From contig NZ_PVNP01000182.1 of the NCBI RefSeq assembly GCF_002993365.1, positions 1 to 64,000 on the forward strand: DNA of 64,000 nucleotides, given 5' to 3'. Below are positions 37,704 through 50,040 of the stretch, piece after piece (positions within the stretch are counted from its first letter, which is position 1; every line of letters begins with the position of its first letter). Source of the stretch: Marisediminitalea alba (lineage in GTDB: Bacteria; Pseudomonadota; Gammaproteobacteria; Enterobacterales; Alteromonadaceae). The position numbers were made by a program, and so were the translations under genes. A model generated the notes under the pieces. That model was not told the origin of the DNA, ran no database searches, and saw nothing but the letters and a program-made list of their open reading frames with translations.

Positions 37704-38795
37704 ATGATTTTGGATAAGGTGCAGCTCACAAAGTTTAGAAACTTCGAGTCTGTACAATTCAGTCCGTCGCCATCACTAAGTATCATTACCGGTAAAAACG
37801 GTAGTGGAAAATCTTCGCTTTTGGAAGCGCTTCATTACCTGGGATATGGCCGTTCATTCAGAACCTCCAAACACCAATCGGTTATTAAGCACGATAACGA
37901 TGCGTTCACGATTTTCGCCAGCTGCCAGAATGACGACGGTAAACAATTCAAGATTGGTTTGTCCCGGGGAAATTCAGAACAGTTCAAATGTAGTGTTAAT
38001 GGCGAACATTTTAAGCGTCTTAGTGATCTGGTGAGTTTACTGCCTATTCAATTGTTCACCCCTCAAAGTACCGATTTGGTGATTGGATCACCTTCAGAAA
38101 GAAGACGATTCTGCGACTGGGGATTGTTCCACGTGGAACAATCCTATTCAGAACTGATAAAAAACTATGGAAAGGTACTTAAGCATCGCAATGCGCTGTT
38201 AAAGGACTATAATGGACAATCCGCCCAAAATGACACGGGATATTGGGATCAGCAGATTATCGTGCTAGGGGAGCGTATAGATGCATTACGCGGCGAATAC
38301 GTCAACCGATTAATTCCTGTATTCGAAAGCACATGTAGGCAATTTCTACCTGAGTTTTCTGTCGAAATTTCGTATTATAGGGGCTGGGAAAAAGATAGCG
38401 ATTTATCGCAGGCTTTAAATAAAAAGCTGCCTTACGATAGAAAGGTGGGATACACCTCTGTTGGTCCTCATAAAGCAGATTTACGCTTTAGGGTAAACAA
38501 AACCCAGGCCCAGGAAGTGCTATCACGCGGACAGTTAAGAATGGCAGTTGCTGCATTACAATTAGCCCAGACAAAGCTATTTACGCTGGAAACCAGTAGG
38601 CACAGTATCTTTTTGCTCGACGATATTGGTGCCGAATTGGATGCAGAAAAAAGAGAACGGTTCATCGATGGGTTGTTAGAAACTCAGACCCAGGTTTTTG
38701 TTACTGCCATAGAACAAGAACAACTTGAATTTGTGAATAAATATAAAGACAAAAAATTGTTTCACGTGGAACATTGCAACGTGAACGAGGAGTAA
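37704..38795 (+). CDS. recF: DNA replication and repair protein RecF
   Basis: A 363-residue SMC-like ATPase. Walker A GKNGSGKS is at 30-37, an ABC-type signature LSRGQLRMA is near 270-278, and Walker B IFLLDDIGAELD is near 302-313. With RecOR it loads RecA at single-strand gaps. The coding sequence contains two parS centromere sites (38125-38140 and 38758-38773), an additional constraint on its codons. It ends 6 nt before gyrB. Confidence 0.97.
   Translation: MILDKVQLTKFRNFESVQFSPSPSLSIITGKNGSGKSSLLEALHYLGYGRSFRTSKHQSVIKHDNDAFTIFASCQNDDGKQFKIGLSRGNSEQFKCSVNGEHFKRLSDLVSLLPIQLFTPQSTDLVIGSPSERRRFCDWGLFHVEQSYSELIKNYGKVLKHRNALLKDYNGQSAQNDTGYWDQQIIVLGERIDALRGEYVNRLIPVFESTCRQFLPEFSVEISYYRGWEKDSDLSQALNKKLPYDRKVGYTSVGPHKADLRFRVNKTQAQEVLSRGQLRMAVAALQLAQTKLFTLETSRHSIFLLDDIGAELDAEKRERFIDGLLETQTQVFVTAIEQEQLEFVNKYKDKKLFHVEHCNVNEE
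38125..38140. other. parS: parS site 1 (ParB-binding centromere)
   Basis: TGTTCCACGTGGAACA is a perfect 16-bp palindrome matching the universal parS TGTTNCACGTGNAACA. It lies inside recF. Confidence 0.92.
38758..38773. other. parS: parS site 2 (ParB-binding centromere)
   Basis: TGTTTCACGTGGAACA matches the parS consensus with one asymmetric base pair. It lies near the 3' end of recF, 633 bp from the first site. Confidence 0.92.
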
Positions 38796-38801
38796 AACTG
38801 A

Positions 38802-41222
<2,421 letters not shown>

Positions 41223-41252
41223 GCTGTTATTGCTAATTCTATAAACTAAAAG

Positions 41253-41278
41253 CCCGGCAAGACCTGCCGGGTTTTTTT
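41253..41278 (+). terminator. terminator of the dnaA-dnaN-recF-gyrB unit
   Basis: CCCGGCA (41253-41259) and TGCCGGG (41265-41271) with a 5-nt loop, followed by seven T. It lies about 30 nt past gyrB. Confidence 0.92.
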
Positions 41279-41388
41279 ATGGCTTTTCGATAACAGGCAG
41301 CTATGCATGACTGATGATCATGACAGCCGATACAAACACAGCTACATTGAACATCTAACAATACAGCCCGACTGCGGAATTGATAATA

Positions 41389-44067
41389 ATGAAAAAACGA
41401 CTACTACTTGCAGCAGCTATTACTGCATCACTGGGTTTTACCTCGCCGGTTTTAGCCGAGCAAGACACCTTTGAAATGTGGCCAGCTGCCCAATACAACG
41501 CCAGCATTCCTACCAGCCAGGATGTGCTCGGTTATGAACTGGGTGAGCGGATTACCAGCCATGCTGATACCTTAAAATACTATTATGCATTACAGGCTGC
41601 TGCGCCTGACAATATCAGAGTAGTGGAGTTCGGCGAAACCTGGGAAGGGCGCAAGCTCATCTACGCGGTAATCGGCTCTATAGAAAATCTCGCCAACCTT
41701 GAGCAATTTGCTAAAAACATGAACCGTCTGGCTGACCCAAGAACCACCTCTGCCAGTGAAGCCAACAAACTAATTACTTCTTTGCCCTCATCAGTTTGGC
41801 TGGAGCACGGTGTCCACGGCAACGAAATTTCCAGTACGGATGCATCAATGGTAACGGCTTACCATTTACTGGCCGCTACTAATCAACCCATGGTAAAGAA
41901 GATCCTTGATAACACCCTGGTGTTTATCGACCCGATGCAAAATCCTGATGGCCGTATGCGCTTTATCAATCAGTATTATGCAACAGTGGGGATGGAGCAC
42001 AGTACCGACCGCCTGAGCGCTGAGCACAACGAGCCCTGGCCGCGTGGACGTTCCAACCATTATCTATTCGATATGAACCGTGACTGGCTGGCTATCACCC
42101 AGCCTGAAACCAAAGCTCGCATTCGTGTAATTAACAAATACAAACCCACTGTGGTCATCGATCTGCATGAAATGGGTGGCGACTCGAGCTACTTCTTTGT
42201 GCCTGCTGCGCAGCCTATCAACCCTCATATGCAGAAAGAGCAGCTGGAAAATAACGTTACCATCGGTAAGAATAACGCAAAATACTTCGATCAATTTGGC
42301 TTCAGCTACTACACCCGGGAAGTGTTTGATGCCTTTTATCCTGGCTACGGTGACAGCTGGCCAACTTTCTATGGTGCTTCCGCGGCAACTTATGAGGTTG
42401 CGTCTGCCCGGGGTGAGCAATTTGAAAAGCTGGACGGCAGTATTTTGCAATACCGCGATACAGTGCAGCGCCATTTCGTAGCGTCGATGGCAACGGCCGA
42501 AACTACCGCAGAACATCGTGAAAAAATCCTCAGCGACTTTTATCTTTATCAACAAAAAGCGATTGATGCGGGCAAAGATGATGACGAGCGTACCTTTATT
42601 CTGCCAAACGTCAGAGACAGGGCTGCAACGCATCGATTAGCCACATTAATGGCTGAGCATGGTGTCGAGGTTAAACAGGCATCAGAGAGCTTTAGAGCGT
42701 GCGGTGAGCGCTATAAGGCTGGCGCATTTATTATTGATACCGCCCAGCCACGAGGACTGTTTGCCAAGACCACCTTTACCCAGCAGGTGGATATGGATAA
42801 AACCTTTGTAGCTGAACAGGAGCGCCGCCGGGCCAATAAACTTCGCGATCAGATTTATGATGTCACCGGCTGGTCTCTGCCTTTAATGTTTAATGTTGAT
42901 ACCGAAAGCTGTGACGATGCAGTAAAAGTAGAAGGCAAGATGATCACCGCTGATATGCCGCTGCAATCCGAACTGGTTAATGCCGATGCCAAGGTGGCCT
43001 ACCTTGTGCCGTGGGGCGATATGTCAGCAGGGCGGTTCTTAACGGCGGCACTGCGTGCAGGTATCCGGGTTAAGAGTGCAGACCAGGCCTTTAAGATGGA
43101 ATCGGGTAGCTATCCTGCCGGTACCCTGATTGTAGAAGTTGCGCAAAACGGTAAAAACCTGGCAGAGCAAATCAGTCAGATTGCCACGGAGACTGGCGCC
43201 AGAGTAGTGGGGGTGGATACCAGCTGGGTGGTTGAAGGGCCAAGCTTTGGCAGTGAAAACACGGCAGGCATGAGCGCACCGAAAATCGCCATGGCATGGG
43301 ATGAACCTACCAGCTCACTAAGTGCAGGCAGTCTGCGTTTTGTCATTGAGCGGCAGTTTAATTATCCGGTCACGGCTATCCGCGCCGGTAATATGAGTTG
43401 GGCTAACCTCAGTGATTATCAGGTTATCATTCTGCCTTCCGGTAACTACGCCAGACATCTGGGGGCAGGCGGTGCAGAAAACCTCAAAGACTGGGTAAGC
43501 AAAGGCGGTGTATTAATTACCATAGCCAATGCGACTCAGTGGGCAGCCAGCGAGAATGTTGGACTGTTGGATGTAAAGCGCGAGTATGCCTTAAAAGACG
43601 AAGACGTAACCGCACAGGGTGATGGTGACGTGGTCGAGGGTACCACCATCGAAAACCGACAAGGTTTCCTTAACGCCATAGAAAACGAGCAGGAACTACC
43701 AGACTATGTGGCGGGTATTCTGACCCGGGTTGAAGTTGACCAGGAGCACTGGCTTACCGCAGGGGTGAATCCCGAAGTGGTGGCTATGGTCACCGGAAAC
43801 GATATTTACAGCCCAATCAAACTGGAGTCCGGTAAAAACGTGGCCTGGTTTAAGGGCCAGGAGGAAGTGGTAGCCAGTGGTTATATCTGGGATGAGTTTA
43901 AAACGCAGAGCGCTTATAAGCCGTTTCTGATCCACCAGCCTATGGGACGGGGGATGGTGATCGCTTATACCCAGGAGCCAACAGTCAGAGCTTATCTTGA
44001 CGGCTTAAATGTGATGTTTATGAACAGCATATTTCGCGCCTCAGCTCATGCCTATCCGCTACGATAA
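41389..44067 (+). CDS. exported M14-family zinc carboxypeptidase with C-terminal GATase-like domain
   Basis: An 892-residue exported protein starting at the ATG at 41389 with signal peptide MKKRLLLAAAITASLGF up to PVLA. An M14 (carboxypeptidase A) domain spans about 60-370: zinc ligands His143 and Glu146 (HGNE), His260 (DLHEMGGDSS) and the catalytic Glu336 (ATYEVASARGE) are all present. The C-terminal half (about 520-892) resembles the class-I glutamine-amidotransferase-like fold that follows M14 domains in many marine bacteria, e.g. YQVIILPSGNYARHLG. It probably digests peptides in the periplasm or outside. A separate unit with its own terminator. Confidence 0.88.
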   Translation: MKKRLLLAAAITASLGFTSPVLAEQDTFEMWPAAQYNASIPTSQDVLGYELGERITSHADTLKYYYALQAAAPDNIRVVEFGETWEGRKLIYAVIGSIENLANLEQFAKNMNRLADPRTTSASEANKLITSLPSSVWLEHGVHGNEISSTDASMVTAYHLLAATNQPMVKKILDNTLVFIDPMQNPDGRMRFINQYYATVGMEHSTDRLSAEHNEPWPRGRSNHYLFDMNRDWLAITQPETKARIRVINKYKPTVVIDLHEMGGDSSYFFVPAAQPINPHMQKEQLENNVTIGKNNAKYFDQFGFSYYTREVFDAFYPGYGDSWPTFYGASAATYEVASARGEQFEKLDGSILQYRDTVQRHFVASMATAETTAEHREKILSDFYLYQQKAIDAGKDDDERTFILPNVRDRAATHRLATLMAEHGVEVKQASESFRACGERYKAGAFIIDTAQPRGLFAKTTFTQQVDMDKTFVAEQERRRANKLRDQIYDVTGWSLPLMFNVDTESCDDAVKVEGKMITADMPLQSELVNADAKVAYLVPWGDMSAGRFLTAALRAGIRVKSADQAFKMESGSYPAGTLIVEVAQNGKNLAEQISQIATETGARVVGVDTSWVVEGPSFGSENTAGMSAPKIAMAWDEPTSSLSAGSLRFVIERQFNYPVTAIRAGNMSWANLSDYQVIILPSGNYARHLGAGGAENLKDWVSKGGVLITIANATQWAASENVGLLDVKREYALKDEDVTAQGDGDVVEGTTIENRQGFLNAIENEQELPDYVAGILTRVEVDQEHWLTAGVNPEVVAMVTGNDIYSPIKLESGKNVAWFKGQEEVVASGYIWDEFKTQSAYKPFLIHQPMGRGMVIAYTQEPTVRAYLDGLNVMFMNSIFRASAHAYPLR

Positions 44068-44092
44068 CGTTAGTCATCAATAGCCTTAAAGC

Positions 44093-44132
44093 AAAAACGG
44101 CGACATCAATTGAATATTGAGTCGCCGTTTTT
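44093..44132. terminator. bidirectional terminator between M14 peptidase and lipoprotein genes
   Basis: AAAAACGGCGAC and GTCGCCGTTTTT form a 12-bp stem around a 16-nt loop, with A- and T-rich flanks that suit both strands. It lies between two convergent stop codons. Confidence 0.9.
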
Positions 44133-44145
44133 ATTTGCTTCCCGC

Positions 44146-44583
44146 TTAAAGGGCAGTGATATTCAGCATCAAACTGGTATTCGGGCTGCCTTTCACCGTG
44201 AATCTGTAGGTTGCAGTGCGAGGTGGCGTAAAGCGCATGTTAGCGGCTTCTGCGCCGCAGGTTAGCGACATGGATTGTTTAAGTGCAATGGCCAGGCCTT
44301 TATAACTGGCGCCACAGGTTTGACCGGTAGTCCAGTTGGCATTGGAAAACTTAAAGTCGTAGGGCTGCTCATCAGCAATCAATTCAACATCCACGTACCA
44401 GCCATTACTACCGCGCTGTAATTGATAAGCCGGTTTGGCTTCCCACCAGTTAAATACACCACGCAGGTACCAGTCTGAAAATACAATTTCTGGCTGTTTT
44501 TCCTGAAAGACGGGGTACTGACCGGTCTGCGTACAGGCTGTCATCAACAGGGATAACGGCAGAGCTAGCCAACGTTTTTGCAT
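44146..44583 (-). CDS. small lipoprotein with a possible carbohydrate-binding-like fold
   Basis: A 145-residue lipoprotein from the ATG at 44581-44583 (GGAG upstream) with lipobox LLMTAC (Cys17). The mature part has WYLRGVFNWWEAKPAYQLQR and WYVDVELIADEQPYDFKF. This resembles the starch-binding-like beta-sandwich found at the N-terminus of pullulanase-type enzymes, but no enzyme domain is attached. Two Cys in TGQTCGASYKGLA and LTCGAEAANM could form a disulfide. The function is unknown; sugar binding is a suggestion from the pattern only. Confidence 0.65.
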   Translation of the reverse strand: MQKRWLALPLSLLMTACTQTGQYPVFQEKQPEIVFSDWYLRGVFNWWEAKPAYQLQRGSNGWYVDVELIADEQPYDFKFSNANWTTGQTCGASYKGLAIALKQSMSLTCGAEAANMRFTPPRTATYRFTVKGSPNTSLMLNITAL

Positions 44584-44604
44584 GATTGACTCCAAACTAA
44601 AGAA

Positions 44605-44633
44605 AATAAAAAAGGGCACGCCTGGTGCCCTTT
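44605..44633 (-). terminator. terminator of the glyQ-glyS operon
   Basis: AAAGGGCAC (44611-44619) and GTGCCCTTT (44625-44633) form a 9-bp stem with a 5-nt loop; the minus strand continues with TTTTTTATTTTC. It lies between the lipoprotein gene and glyS. Confidence 0.88.
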
Positions 44634-44647
44634 AATGTACTTTATTG

Positions 44648-46717
44648 TTATTTGGCTAATAACGAAATGTCTGCGGTAGTGATAAACAGACTACGCAGTA
44701 ATAACAGCAACGCCAGGCGGTTTGTTTTTACTGCCGGGTCGTCGGCCATCACCATTACGTTATCAAAGAAAGCATCGATACTAGGGCGTAACGTTGCCAG
44801 CTGAGCCAGTACTTCAGTGTATTCACGGTTAGCCGCATGGCTGTGAATACCGTCCTGAATCGCTTTAATATCGTTATACAAAGCGACTTCTGCATCTTCT
44901 GAGAGCAGTGACTCATCAACTTTCTGATCACCCTCAACGTTATTCTTGGCAAGAATATTCGCTACCCGCTTGTTGGCAGCGGCCAGCGCCTCAGCGGCTT
45001 CATTTTGCTTAAAGCCGGCAACAGCATTAATGCGCGCTAAGAAATCGGTGGGCTGTGTAGGGCGACGGGCAGAAACGGCCTGAATAACATCGGTTTCCAC
45101 ATCCTGGTCGTGTAGTAGGGCATTAAAGCGGCCTAATACGAAATCGACCACCTGTTCGATGACGTCCTGATTGGTAAGTTTATCACCGTAGATCTCAGCG
45201 GCCTTAGCAACCACATCCTCAAGGTCAATCAGTAATGATTTTTCGGTGATAATCCGCAATACACCAATGGCGGCACGACGCAGCGCAAACGGGTCTTTAT
45301 CGCCTTTAGGTAACTGCCCTATACCAAAAATACCTACCAGCGTATCGAACTTATCGGCAAGTGCCACTGCAGCACTTTCCGGCGCTTCAGGTAATTGGTC
45401 GCCGGCAAAGCGTGGTAAATACTGCTCGTATAACGCATTGGCAACCGGCGCTGGCTCACCATCGTGCAGAGCATAGTATTTACCCATAACGCCCTGAACA
45501 TCCGGAAACTCCATGACCATGTCAGTCATCAGATCGGTTTTGGATAACAGACCTGCACGTTGCGCGTGGGCATTATCTGCACCAATGATATCGGCAATGT
45601 AACCCGATAACGCCGCAATGCGATCCGACTTTTCTTTTAAAGTCCCTAACTGCTTCTGAAACAGCACTGACTCAAGAGAAGCTAAACGTGACTCGAGAGT
45701 TTGCTTTTTGTCGGTATTAAAGAAAAACTCGGCATCTGCAAGGCGCGGGCGGATGACCTTTTCGTTACCGTGAATAATCTGAATCGGATCGTGACTCTCG
45801 ATATTGGTAACAAACAAGAATTTATTGGATAAAGAGCCATCTTTATTCAGCAAAGGCACGTATTTCTGATCGCCTTTCATGGTGTAAATCAGGGCTTCTT
45901 TTGGCACTTCCAGGAAAGCTTCGTCGAAACCAGCCTGCAACACCACCGGCCACTCAACCAATGCTGCGATTTCGTTTAACAGGCTTTCATCGTAATCGGC
46001 AATCAGGCCCAGTTCGTCGGCTTTAGCATTCAGTGATTCAGCAATGCTGGTTGCGCGGCTGGCGAAATCGGCTACAACATAATGGGCTTTCAACGCACTC
46101 TGGTAATTGTCAGCGTGATCCAGTTCAAAGGTTTTCTCACCGTGAAAACGGTGGCCCTGAATTGTTCTGGCACTGCTTAATCCAAGCGTTGCAATATCAA
46201 TCAGTTCATCACCATAAAGCGCACACAGCGTGTGTACCGGGCGAATAAACTGGGTGTTGTAGTCACCCCATTTCATTGGTTTAGGGATTGGTAGTTTAGC
46301 AATCGCCTGACTGACAATGTCTTCCAGCAGCTCACTGATCTTCTGGCCTTTTACTTCGGCCTTGTACATCAGCCATTCACCTTTATCGGTAACCAGACGG
46401 TCAGCATCTTCAACACTGATACCATTACCGCGGGCCCAGCCCATGGCGGCTTTGGTTGGATTTCCATCCGCATCGAAGGCAGCAGAGACGGCAGGGCCGC
46501 GTTTTTCTACTACTTTATCCTGCTGTGATTCGGCCAGGGTAGTAACGTACACGGCCAAACGACGCGGCGCGGCAAACCACTGTACATTGCTGTAACCCAG
46601 CTCTGCTGCGCTTAACGCATCTTTGATGTTATCGGCAAAGCTTGAGCCCAGTTGGATAAGGGCTTTCGGGGGTAGCTCTTCGGTACCCAGTTCAACTAAT
46701 AAATTTTCGGTGCGCAC
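44648..46717 (-). CDS. glyS: glycyl-tRNA synthetase beta subunit
   Basis: A 689-residue beta subunit of the alpha2-beta2 glycyl-tRNA synthetase. It begins [20 protein letters not shown], holds an HD-like central domain ([20 protein letters not shown]) and a DALR-type anticodon-binding C-terminus. It binds tRNA and is essential for aminoacylation together with GlyQ. The start is GTG, 3 nt after the glyQ stop codon. Confidence 0.97.
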   Translation of the reverse strand: MRTENLLVELGTEELPPKALIQLGSSFADNIKDALSAAELGYSNVQWFAAPRRLAVYVTTLAESQQDKVVEKRGPAVSAAFDADGNPTKAAMGWARGNGISVEDADRLVTDKGEWLMYKAEVKGQKISELLEDIVSQAIAKLPIPKPMKWGDYNTQFIRPVHTLCALYGDELIDIATLGLSSARTIQGHRFHGEKTFELDHADNYQSALKAHYVVADFASRATSIAESLNAKADELGLIADYDESLLNEIAALVEWPVVLQAGFDEAFLEVPKEALIYTMKGDQKYVPLLNKDGSLSNKFLFVTNIESHDPIQIIHGNEKVIRPRLADAEFFFNTDKKQTLESRLASLESVLFQKQLGTLKEKSDRIAALSGYIADIIGADNAHAQRAGLLSKTDLMTDMVMEFPDVQGVMGKYYALHDGEPAPVANALYEQYLPRFAGDQLPEAPESAAVALADKFDTLVGIFGIGQLPKGDKDPFALRRAAIGVLRIITEKSLLIDLEDVVAKAAEIYGDKLTNQDVIEQVVDFVLGRFNALLHDQDVETDVIQAVSARRPTQPTDFLARINAVAGFKQNEAAEALAAANKRVANILAKNNVEGDQKVDESLLSEDAEVALYNDIKAIQDGIHSHAANREYTEVLAQLATLRPSIDAFFDNVMVMADDPAVKTNRLALLLLLRSLFITTADISLLAK

Positions 46718-46720
46718 CTT

Positions 46721-47626
46721 TTACTGCTCCTTCTTACACAGCGGGAAACCAAGCTCTTCACGGGCATTGTAATAAGCTTGTGCAACGGCTTTGGCAAGGG
46801 TTCTAACGCGTAAGATGTAACGTTGTCTCTCCGTAACAGATATCGCGTGGCGGGCATCCAGCAGGTTAAATGCATGGGATGCTTTCATTACCTGCTCATA
46901 AGCCGGTAACGGCAGATTCTTTTCAATCAGCATTTGACAAGCCGTTTCGCACTCATCAAACGTTCTGAACATGACGTCAACGTTGGCATATTCAAAGTTA
47001 TAGGTGGATTGCTCCACTTCGTTCTGGTGGAACACATCGCCGTAGGTCACTTTACCCATTGGGCCGTCAGTCCAGACCAGATCGTAAATGCTGTCGACGC
47101 CCTGGATATACATGGCCAGACGCTCAAGACCGTAAGTGATCTCACCGGTAACAGGTTTACACTCAAGGCCACCCACTTGCTGGAAGTAGGTAAATTGGGT
47201 CACTTCCATACCATTCAGCCAGATTTCCCAGCCCAGACCCCATGCACCCAGGGTAGGTGATTCCCAGTTATCTTCTACAAAGCGAATGTCGTGCACCAGT
47301 GGGTCGAAGCCAAGCTCTTTTAACGAGCCTAAATAAAGCTCCTGGAAGTTATCCGGAGAAGGCTTGAGCATGACCTGAAACTGATAGTAATGCTGCAGAC
47401 GGTTAGGGTTTTCACCATAGCGACCGTCAGTAGGGCGTCGGCTTGGTTGCACGTAAGCACTGCTAATAGGCTCCGGGCCCAACGAACGCAGGAACGTCAT
47501 AGGGTGAAAGGTACCTGCTCCAACTTCCATATCCAGTGGTTGAATAATCACACAACCTTGTCTGGCCCAGTAATCCTGTAAGGCAAGGATCAAGCCCTGA
47601 AATGTTTTAATATCGTACTTGTGCAT
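46721..47626 (-). CDS. glyQ: glycyl-tRNA synthetase alpha subunit
   Basis: A 301-residue catalytic alpha subunit (class II). Recognisable segments are [40 protein letters not shown] and [20 protein letters not shown]. First gene of the glyQS pair. Confidence 0.98.
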   Translation of the reverse strand: MHKYDIKTFQGLILALQDYWARQGCVIIQPLDMEVGAGTFHPMTFLRSLGPEPISSAYVQPSRRPTDGRYGENPNRLQHYYQFQVMLKPSPDNFQELYLGSLKELGFDPLVHDIRFVEDNWESPTLGAWGLGWEIWLNGMEVTQFTYFQQVGGLECKPVTGEITYGLERLAMYIQGVDSIYDLVWTDGPMGKVTYGDVFHQNEVEQSTYNFEYANVDVMFRTFDECETACQMLIEKNLPLPAYEQVMKASHAFNLLDARHAISVTERQRYILRVRTLAKAVAQAYYNAREELGFPLCKKEQ

Positions 47627-47810
47627 ACATTAACGAATATAACTGACTGATGACTTAAAGAGGTGGGTTAGTATACATTTTGTCAGGCCATGAATGTAGG
47701 CCTAGGGTGGCTTAATTACCCGCTTGTTGACTAAAAAGTCCGGTTTATTCCAACAAAACCGGCGTTGTACAGCGAAGAGTATTACGGTTGTCCTATCACA
47801 GGAGAGAAAA

Positions 47811-48398
47811 ATGAGTGAAAGTGTTATTCGGTGTGGCTGGGTGTCGGACGATCCGATTTATCAGCAATACCATGATGAAGTATGGGGGCGGCCTGAATAT
47901 GACTCCCAACAGCTGTTTGCAAAACTGTGTCTGGATGGGCAGCAGGCTGGCCTGAGCTGGATAACGATTTTAAAAAAACAGGCGGGGTTTGAAGCGGCCT
48001 TTCATCAATTCGACCCGGTCAAAATTGCCGCCATGAACGACCAGGACGTTGAGCGACTGCTACAAAACCCACAGATTATTCGTAGCCGGGCAAAAATTAA
48101 TGCCATTATTACTAACGCCAGAGCCTATCTGACACTTACCGAAAATAGGGAATTCAGTGATTTTATCTGGCAGTTCACCAACCATAAAACCGTGGTAAAT
48201 CAGTGGCAGGACTACCGGGATGCGCCTACCAGTACCGAAGAGTCTAAGGCGATGGCAAAGGCACTCAAAAAAGCGGGTTTTAAATTTGTTGGCGAGACGA
48301 TTTGCTATGCCTTTATGCAGGCTGTGGGCATGGTCAACGACCACACCACAGACTGTCATTGTTACGAAAGTGTGCGGGAATTGGCTAACTGCGGATAG
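47811..48398 (+). CDS. tag: DNA-3-methyladenine glycosylase I
   Basis: A 195-residue Tag. The start at 47811 has AGGAGAG upstream; an earlier in-frame ATG would add 29 unrelated residues. Zinc ligands are in RCGW (Cys8) and NDHTTDCHCY. The core QQAGLSWITILKKQ and the helix FVGETICYAFMQAVGMVNDH match E. coli Tag. At the position of E. coli Glu38, which contacts the 3-methyladenine base, this protein has Asp42 (LCLDGQQ). It removes 3-methyladenine from DNA. The 3' end overlaps the convergent DUF2489 gene by 37 nt. Confidence 0.95.
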   Translation: MSESVIRCGWVSDDPIYQQYHDEVWGRPEYDSQQLFAKLCLDGQQAGLSWITILKKQAGFEAAFHQFDPVKIAAMNDQDVERLLQNPQIIRSRAKINAIITNARAYLTLTENREFSDFIWQFTNHKTVVNQWQDYRDAPTSTEESKAMAKALKKAGFKFVGETICYAFMQAVGMVNDHTTDCHCYESVRELANCG

Positions 48399-48841
48399 CG
48401 CTCTTCACAGTAGGCGATAATAGCCGGCAGCTCTTTTAAAACCGGCGTTTCGTGTTGCTCTTCGATAGCTTCGCGGGCTTTGTCTTCATTGAAGCGCTGC
48501 TGTTTGGATAATGCCTTACGGTCTTCTAAAATGGCGAAGCCGCTGACTTCAGTAAACAGCGTGTGAATAGCCGGATATTCACCAGCATAGTCGCGGGCTT
48601 CTTCCGGCAGTGCTCTGAGTAGCCGGCAGATACGTATAGTACCTTCTGATACATTACACTGTTGCTGCTGCATCGCTCTGGCAATGGTGTGAATACTTTC
48701 AAACATCACTACCAGGCGCTTTTCACGGGCATCCTTTTGGCGAGCGTTTTGCTGCTGTAACTGAAAAACCAGTTTGCCGGCGTAAACACCCAGCCCGGCG
48801 ATGATCAGCAGACCAATGCTAACCAGAATTATCCAAAGCAT
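48362..48841 (-). CDS. DUF2489 membrane-anchored protein
   Basis: A 159-residue protein with one N-terminal membrane helix (about 2-26) followed by a charged cytoplasmic helical domain. The body (RLVVMFESIHTIARAMQQQQ, then EGTIRICRLLRALPEEARD and the terminal YCEERYPQLANS) matches the DUF2489 family, found next to yihI in gammaproteobacteria. The role is unknown. It follows yihI by 2 nt and is probably co-expressed. Confidence 0.8.
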   Translation of the reverse strand: MLWIILVSIGLLIIAGLGVYAGKLVFQLQQQNARQKDAREKRLVVMFESIHTIARAMQQQQCNVSEGTIRICRLLRALPEEARDYAGEYPAIHTLFTEVSGFAILEDRKALSKQQRFNEDKAREAIEEQHETPVLKELPAIIAYCEERYPQLANSRTLS

Positions 48842-48843
48842 AG

Positions 48844-49332
48844 TTATTTCTCGTAGTCGTCCAGTTTCAATGCATCGAGTGCATCTAAATCGTCGATTTC
48901 GTCTTCCTCATCTTCTTCATCACTGATACCCATCAGGTCACACAACACTTTATGGCGAGCCATAGTGGTATCCACGTAGTGCTGCTGCTCTTTGGTTATC
49001 TTCTCACCGTCATCGAGTTTATCCAGTAAGCTGGCCAGACGATCATCAGCCTCAATGGCCGCTAACTCTTCAGCCGGGGTAGCAAACTTGCGCTTTTCAA
49101 TCTTAGCCGGTACTGATTTGATCAGTGGCACCGGTTTCTTACTGCCTAAGCGCGGGTCTTTGTTGGTATTGGAAGTGGCTTTATCAGCTTTCTTCTGTTC
49201 AACATTATGTCGGCTACCCGGGGCTTTGCCTTTATGCTTTTTAGGCCGTTCAGAAGACTTGGTATTAACATGATCCGGGTTCTTACGAACGCCAATCAAA
49301 CCTACCTTTCTGGATTTTTTCTTTTTTGCCAT
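48844..49332 (-). CDS. yihI: Der GTPase-activating protein YihI
   Basis: A 162-residue, highly charged protein: a Lys/Arg-rich N-terminus (MAKKKKSRKVGLIGVRK), a basic central stretch, and an acidic C-terminus with TTMARHKVLCDLMGISDEED. YihI activates the GTPase Der and restrains 50S subunit maturation. Gene position near engB, csrC and polA agrees with E. coli synteny. Confidence 0.92.
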   Translation of the reverse strand: MAKKKKSRKVGLIGVRKNPDHVNTKSSERPKKHKGKAPGSRHNVEQKKADKATSNTNKDPRLGSKKPVPLIKSVPAKIEKRKFATPAEELAAIEADDRLASLLDKLDDGEKITKEQQHYVDTTMARHKVLCDLMGISDEEDEEDEIDDLDALDALKLDDYEK

Positions 49333-49394
49333 AGTATTTTGTCGAGCTCCTGCGCTCTGGTGCAGTGTTTAATAGCTACCATTATAACGTGTTA

Positions 49395-50030
49395 TTACGC
49401 GAGCTTCTGCATCAATACAATATCGCGGTCGGGAAAGATCACATTTAACTGATACTCCCGAGCCAGCCAGGTAAAGGTTTCAACAGAAAAAAAGCTGACG
49501 TGCGTGGGGTCATTTTTATAATGCCAGTTGGCAAATTTTTCGGCACTTAGTACCCGCTTGGTCATGATGGCCAGCCAGCCCTCGGGCGCGAGTAGCGCCA
49601 TCCAGCGCCGCCATTCTGTTGCCGGTGTGTGGAAATGTTCAATAGATTCTGTCGCCGTGATCAAATCATAGCTGGTGCCGGGAATTTCGTGCGGGCCGAA
49701 AAAGGGGTCGAAACAATCGGTATTAAAGCCCGCTTTGTTAAGTAAGTGCGCCAATGCCGGGCAGGGGCCTGAGCCGTAATCCAACACTTTAGCATCCGTA
49801 TTCAGATGCGGCGTAACACAGTCTACTAAACGATTTAGGTAGCGTAGGTAGCCTTCGTCTTCGAGGCTGTTCTGATGCAGGCGGTACTCAGCCAGTTCCT
49901 GTTTCGGCTCTGGTAAGCATTGCGGATCGACAAACACCAACAGACACTGATTGCAGCGAAAGTAGGTACGTTTTTTATCCTGATGAAACTGAACGTATTG
50001 TTTAGACTGGCAAAGTGGGCAATTAAACAT
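49395..50030 (-). CDS. SAM-dependent methyltransferase with N-terminal zinc ribbon
   Basis: A 211-residue protein. A CxxC...CxxC zinc ribbon (CPLCQSKQYVQF and FRCNQCLLVF) occupies residues 4-33. The methyltransferase core (about 80-175) has the SAM motif VLDYGSGPCPALAHLLN and TATESIEHFHTP. The architecture resembles methyltransferases acting on small molecules or sugars, but no substrate can be named. It lies between yihI and the CsrB/C-like RNA, where E. coli has no such gene. Confidence 0.8.
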   Translation of the reverse strand: MFNCPLCQSKQYVQFHQDKKRTYFRCNQCLLVFVDPQCLPEPKQELAEYRLHQNSLEDEGYLRYLNRLVDCVTPHLNTDAKVLDYGSGPCPALAHLLNKAGFNTDCFDPFFGPHEIPGTSYDLITATESIEHFHTPATEWRRWMALLAPEGWLAIMTKRVLSAEKFANWHYKNDPTHVSFFSVETFTWLAREYQLNVIFPDRDIVLMQKLA

Positions 50031-50040
50031 GATTTACCGC

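Noticed and set aside
47811..48398. Tag with Asp instead of Glu at the base-contact site as an inactive enzyme
   Set aside because: The change is conservative, the zinc ligands and core are intact, and I recall Asp in other Tag relatives; it is noted in the feature only.
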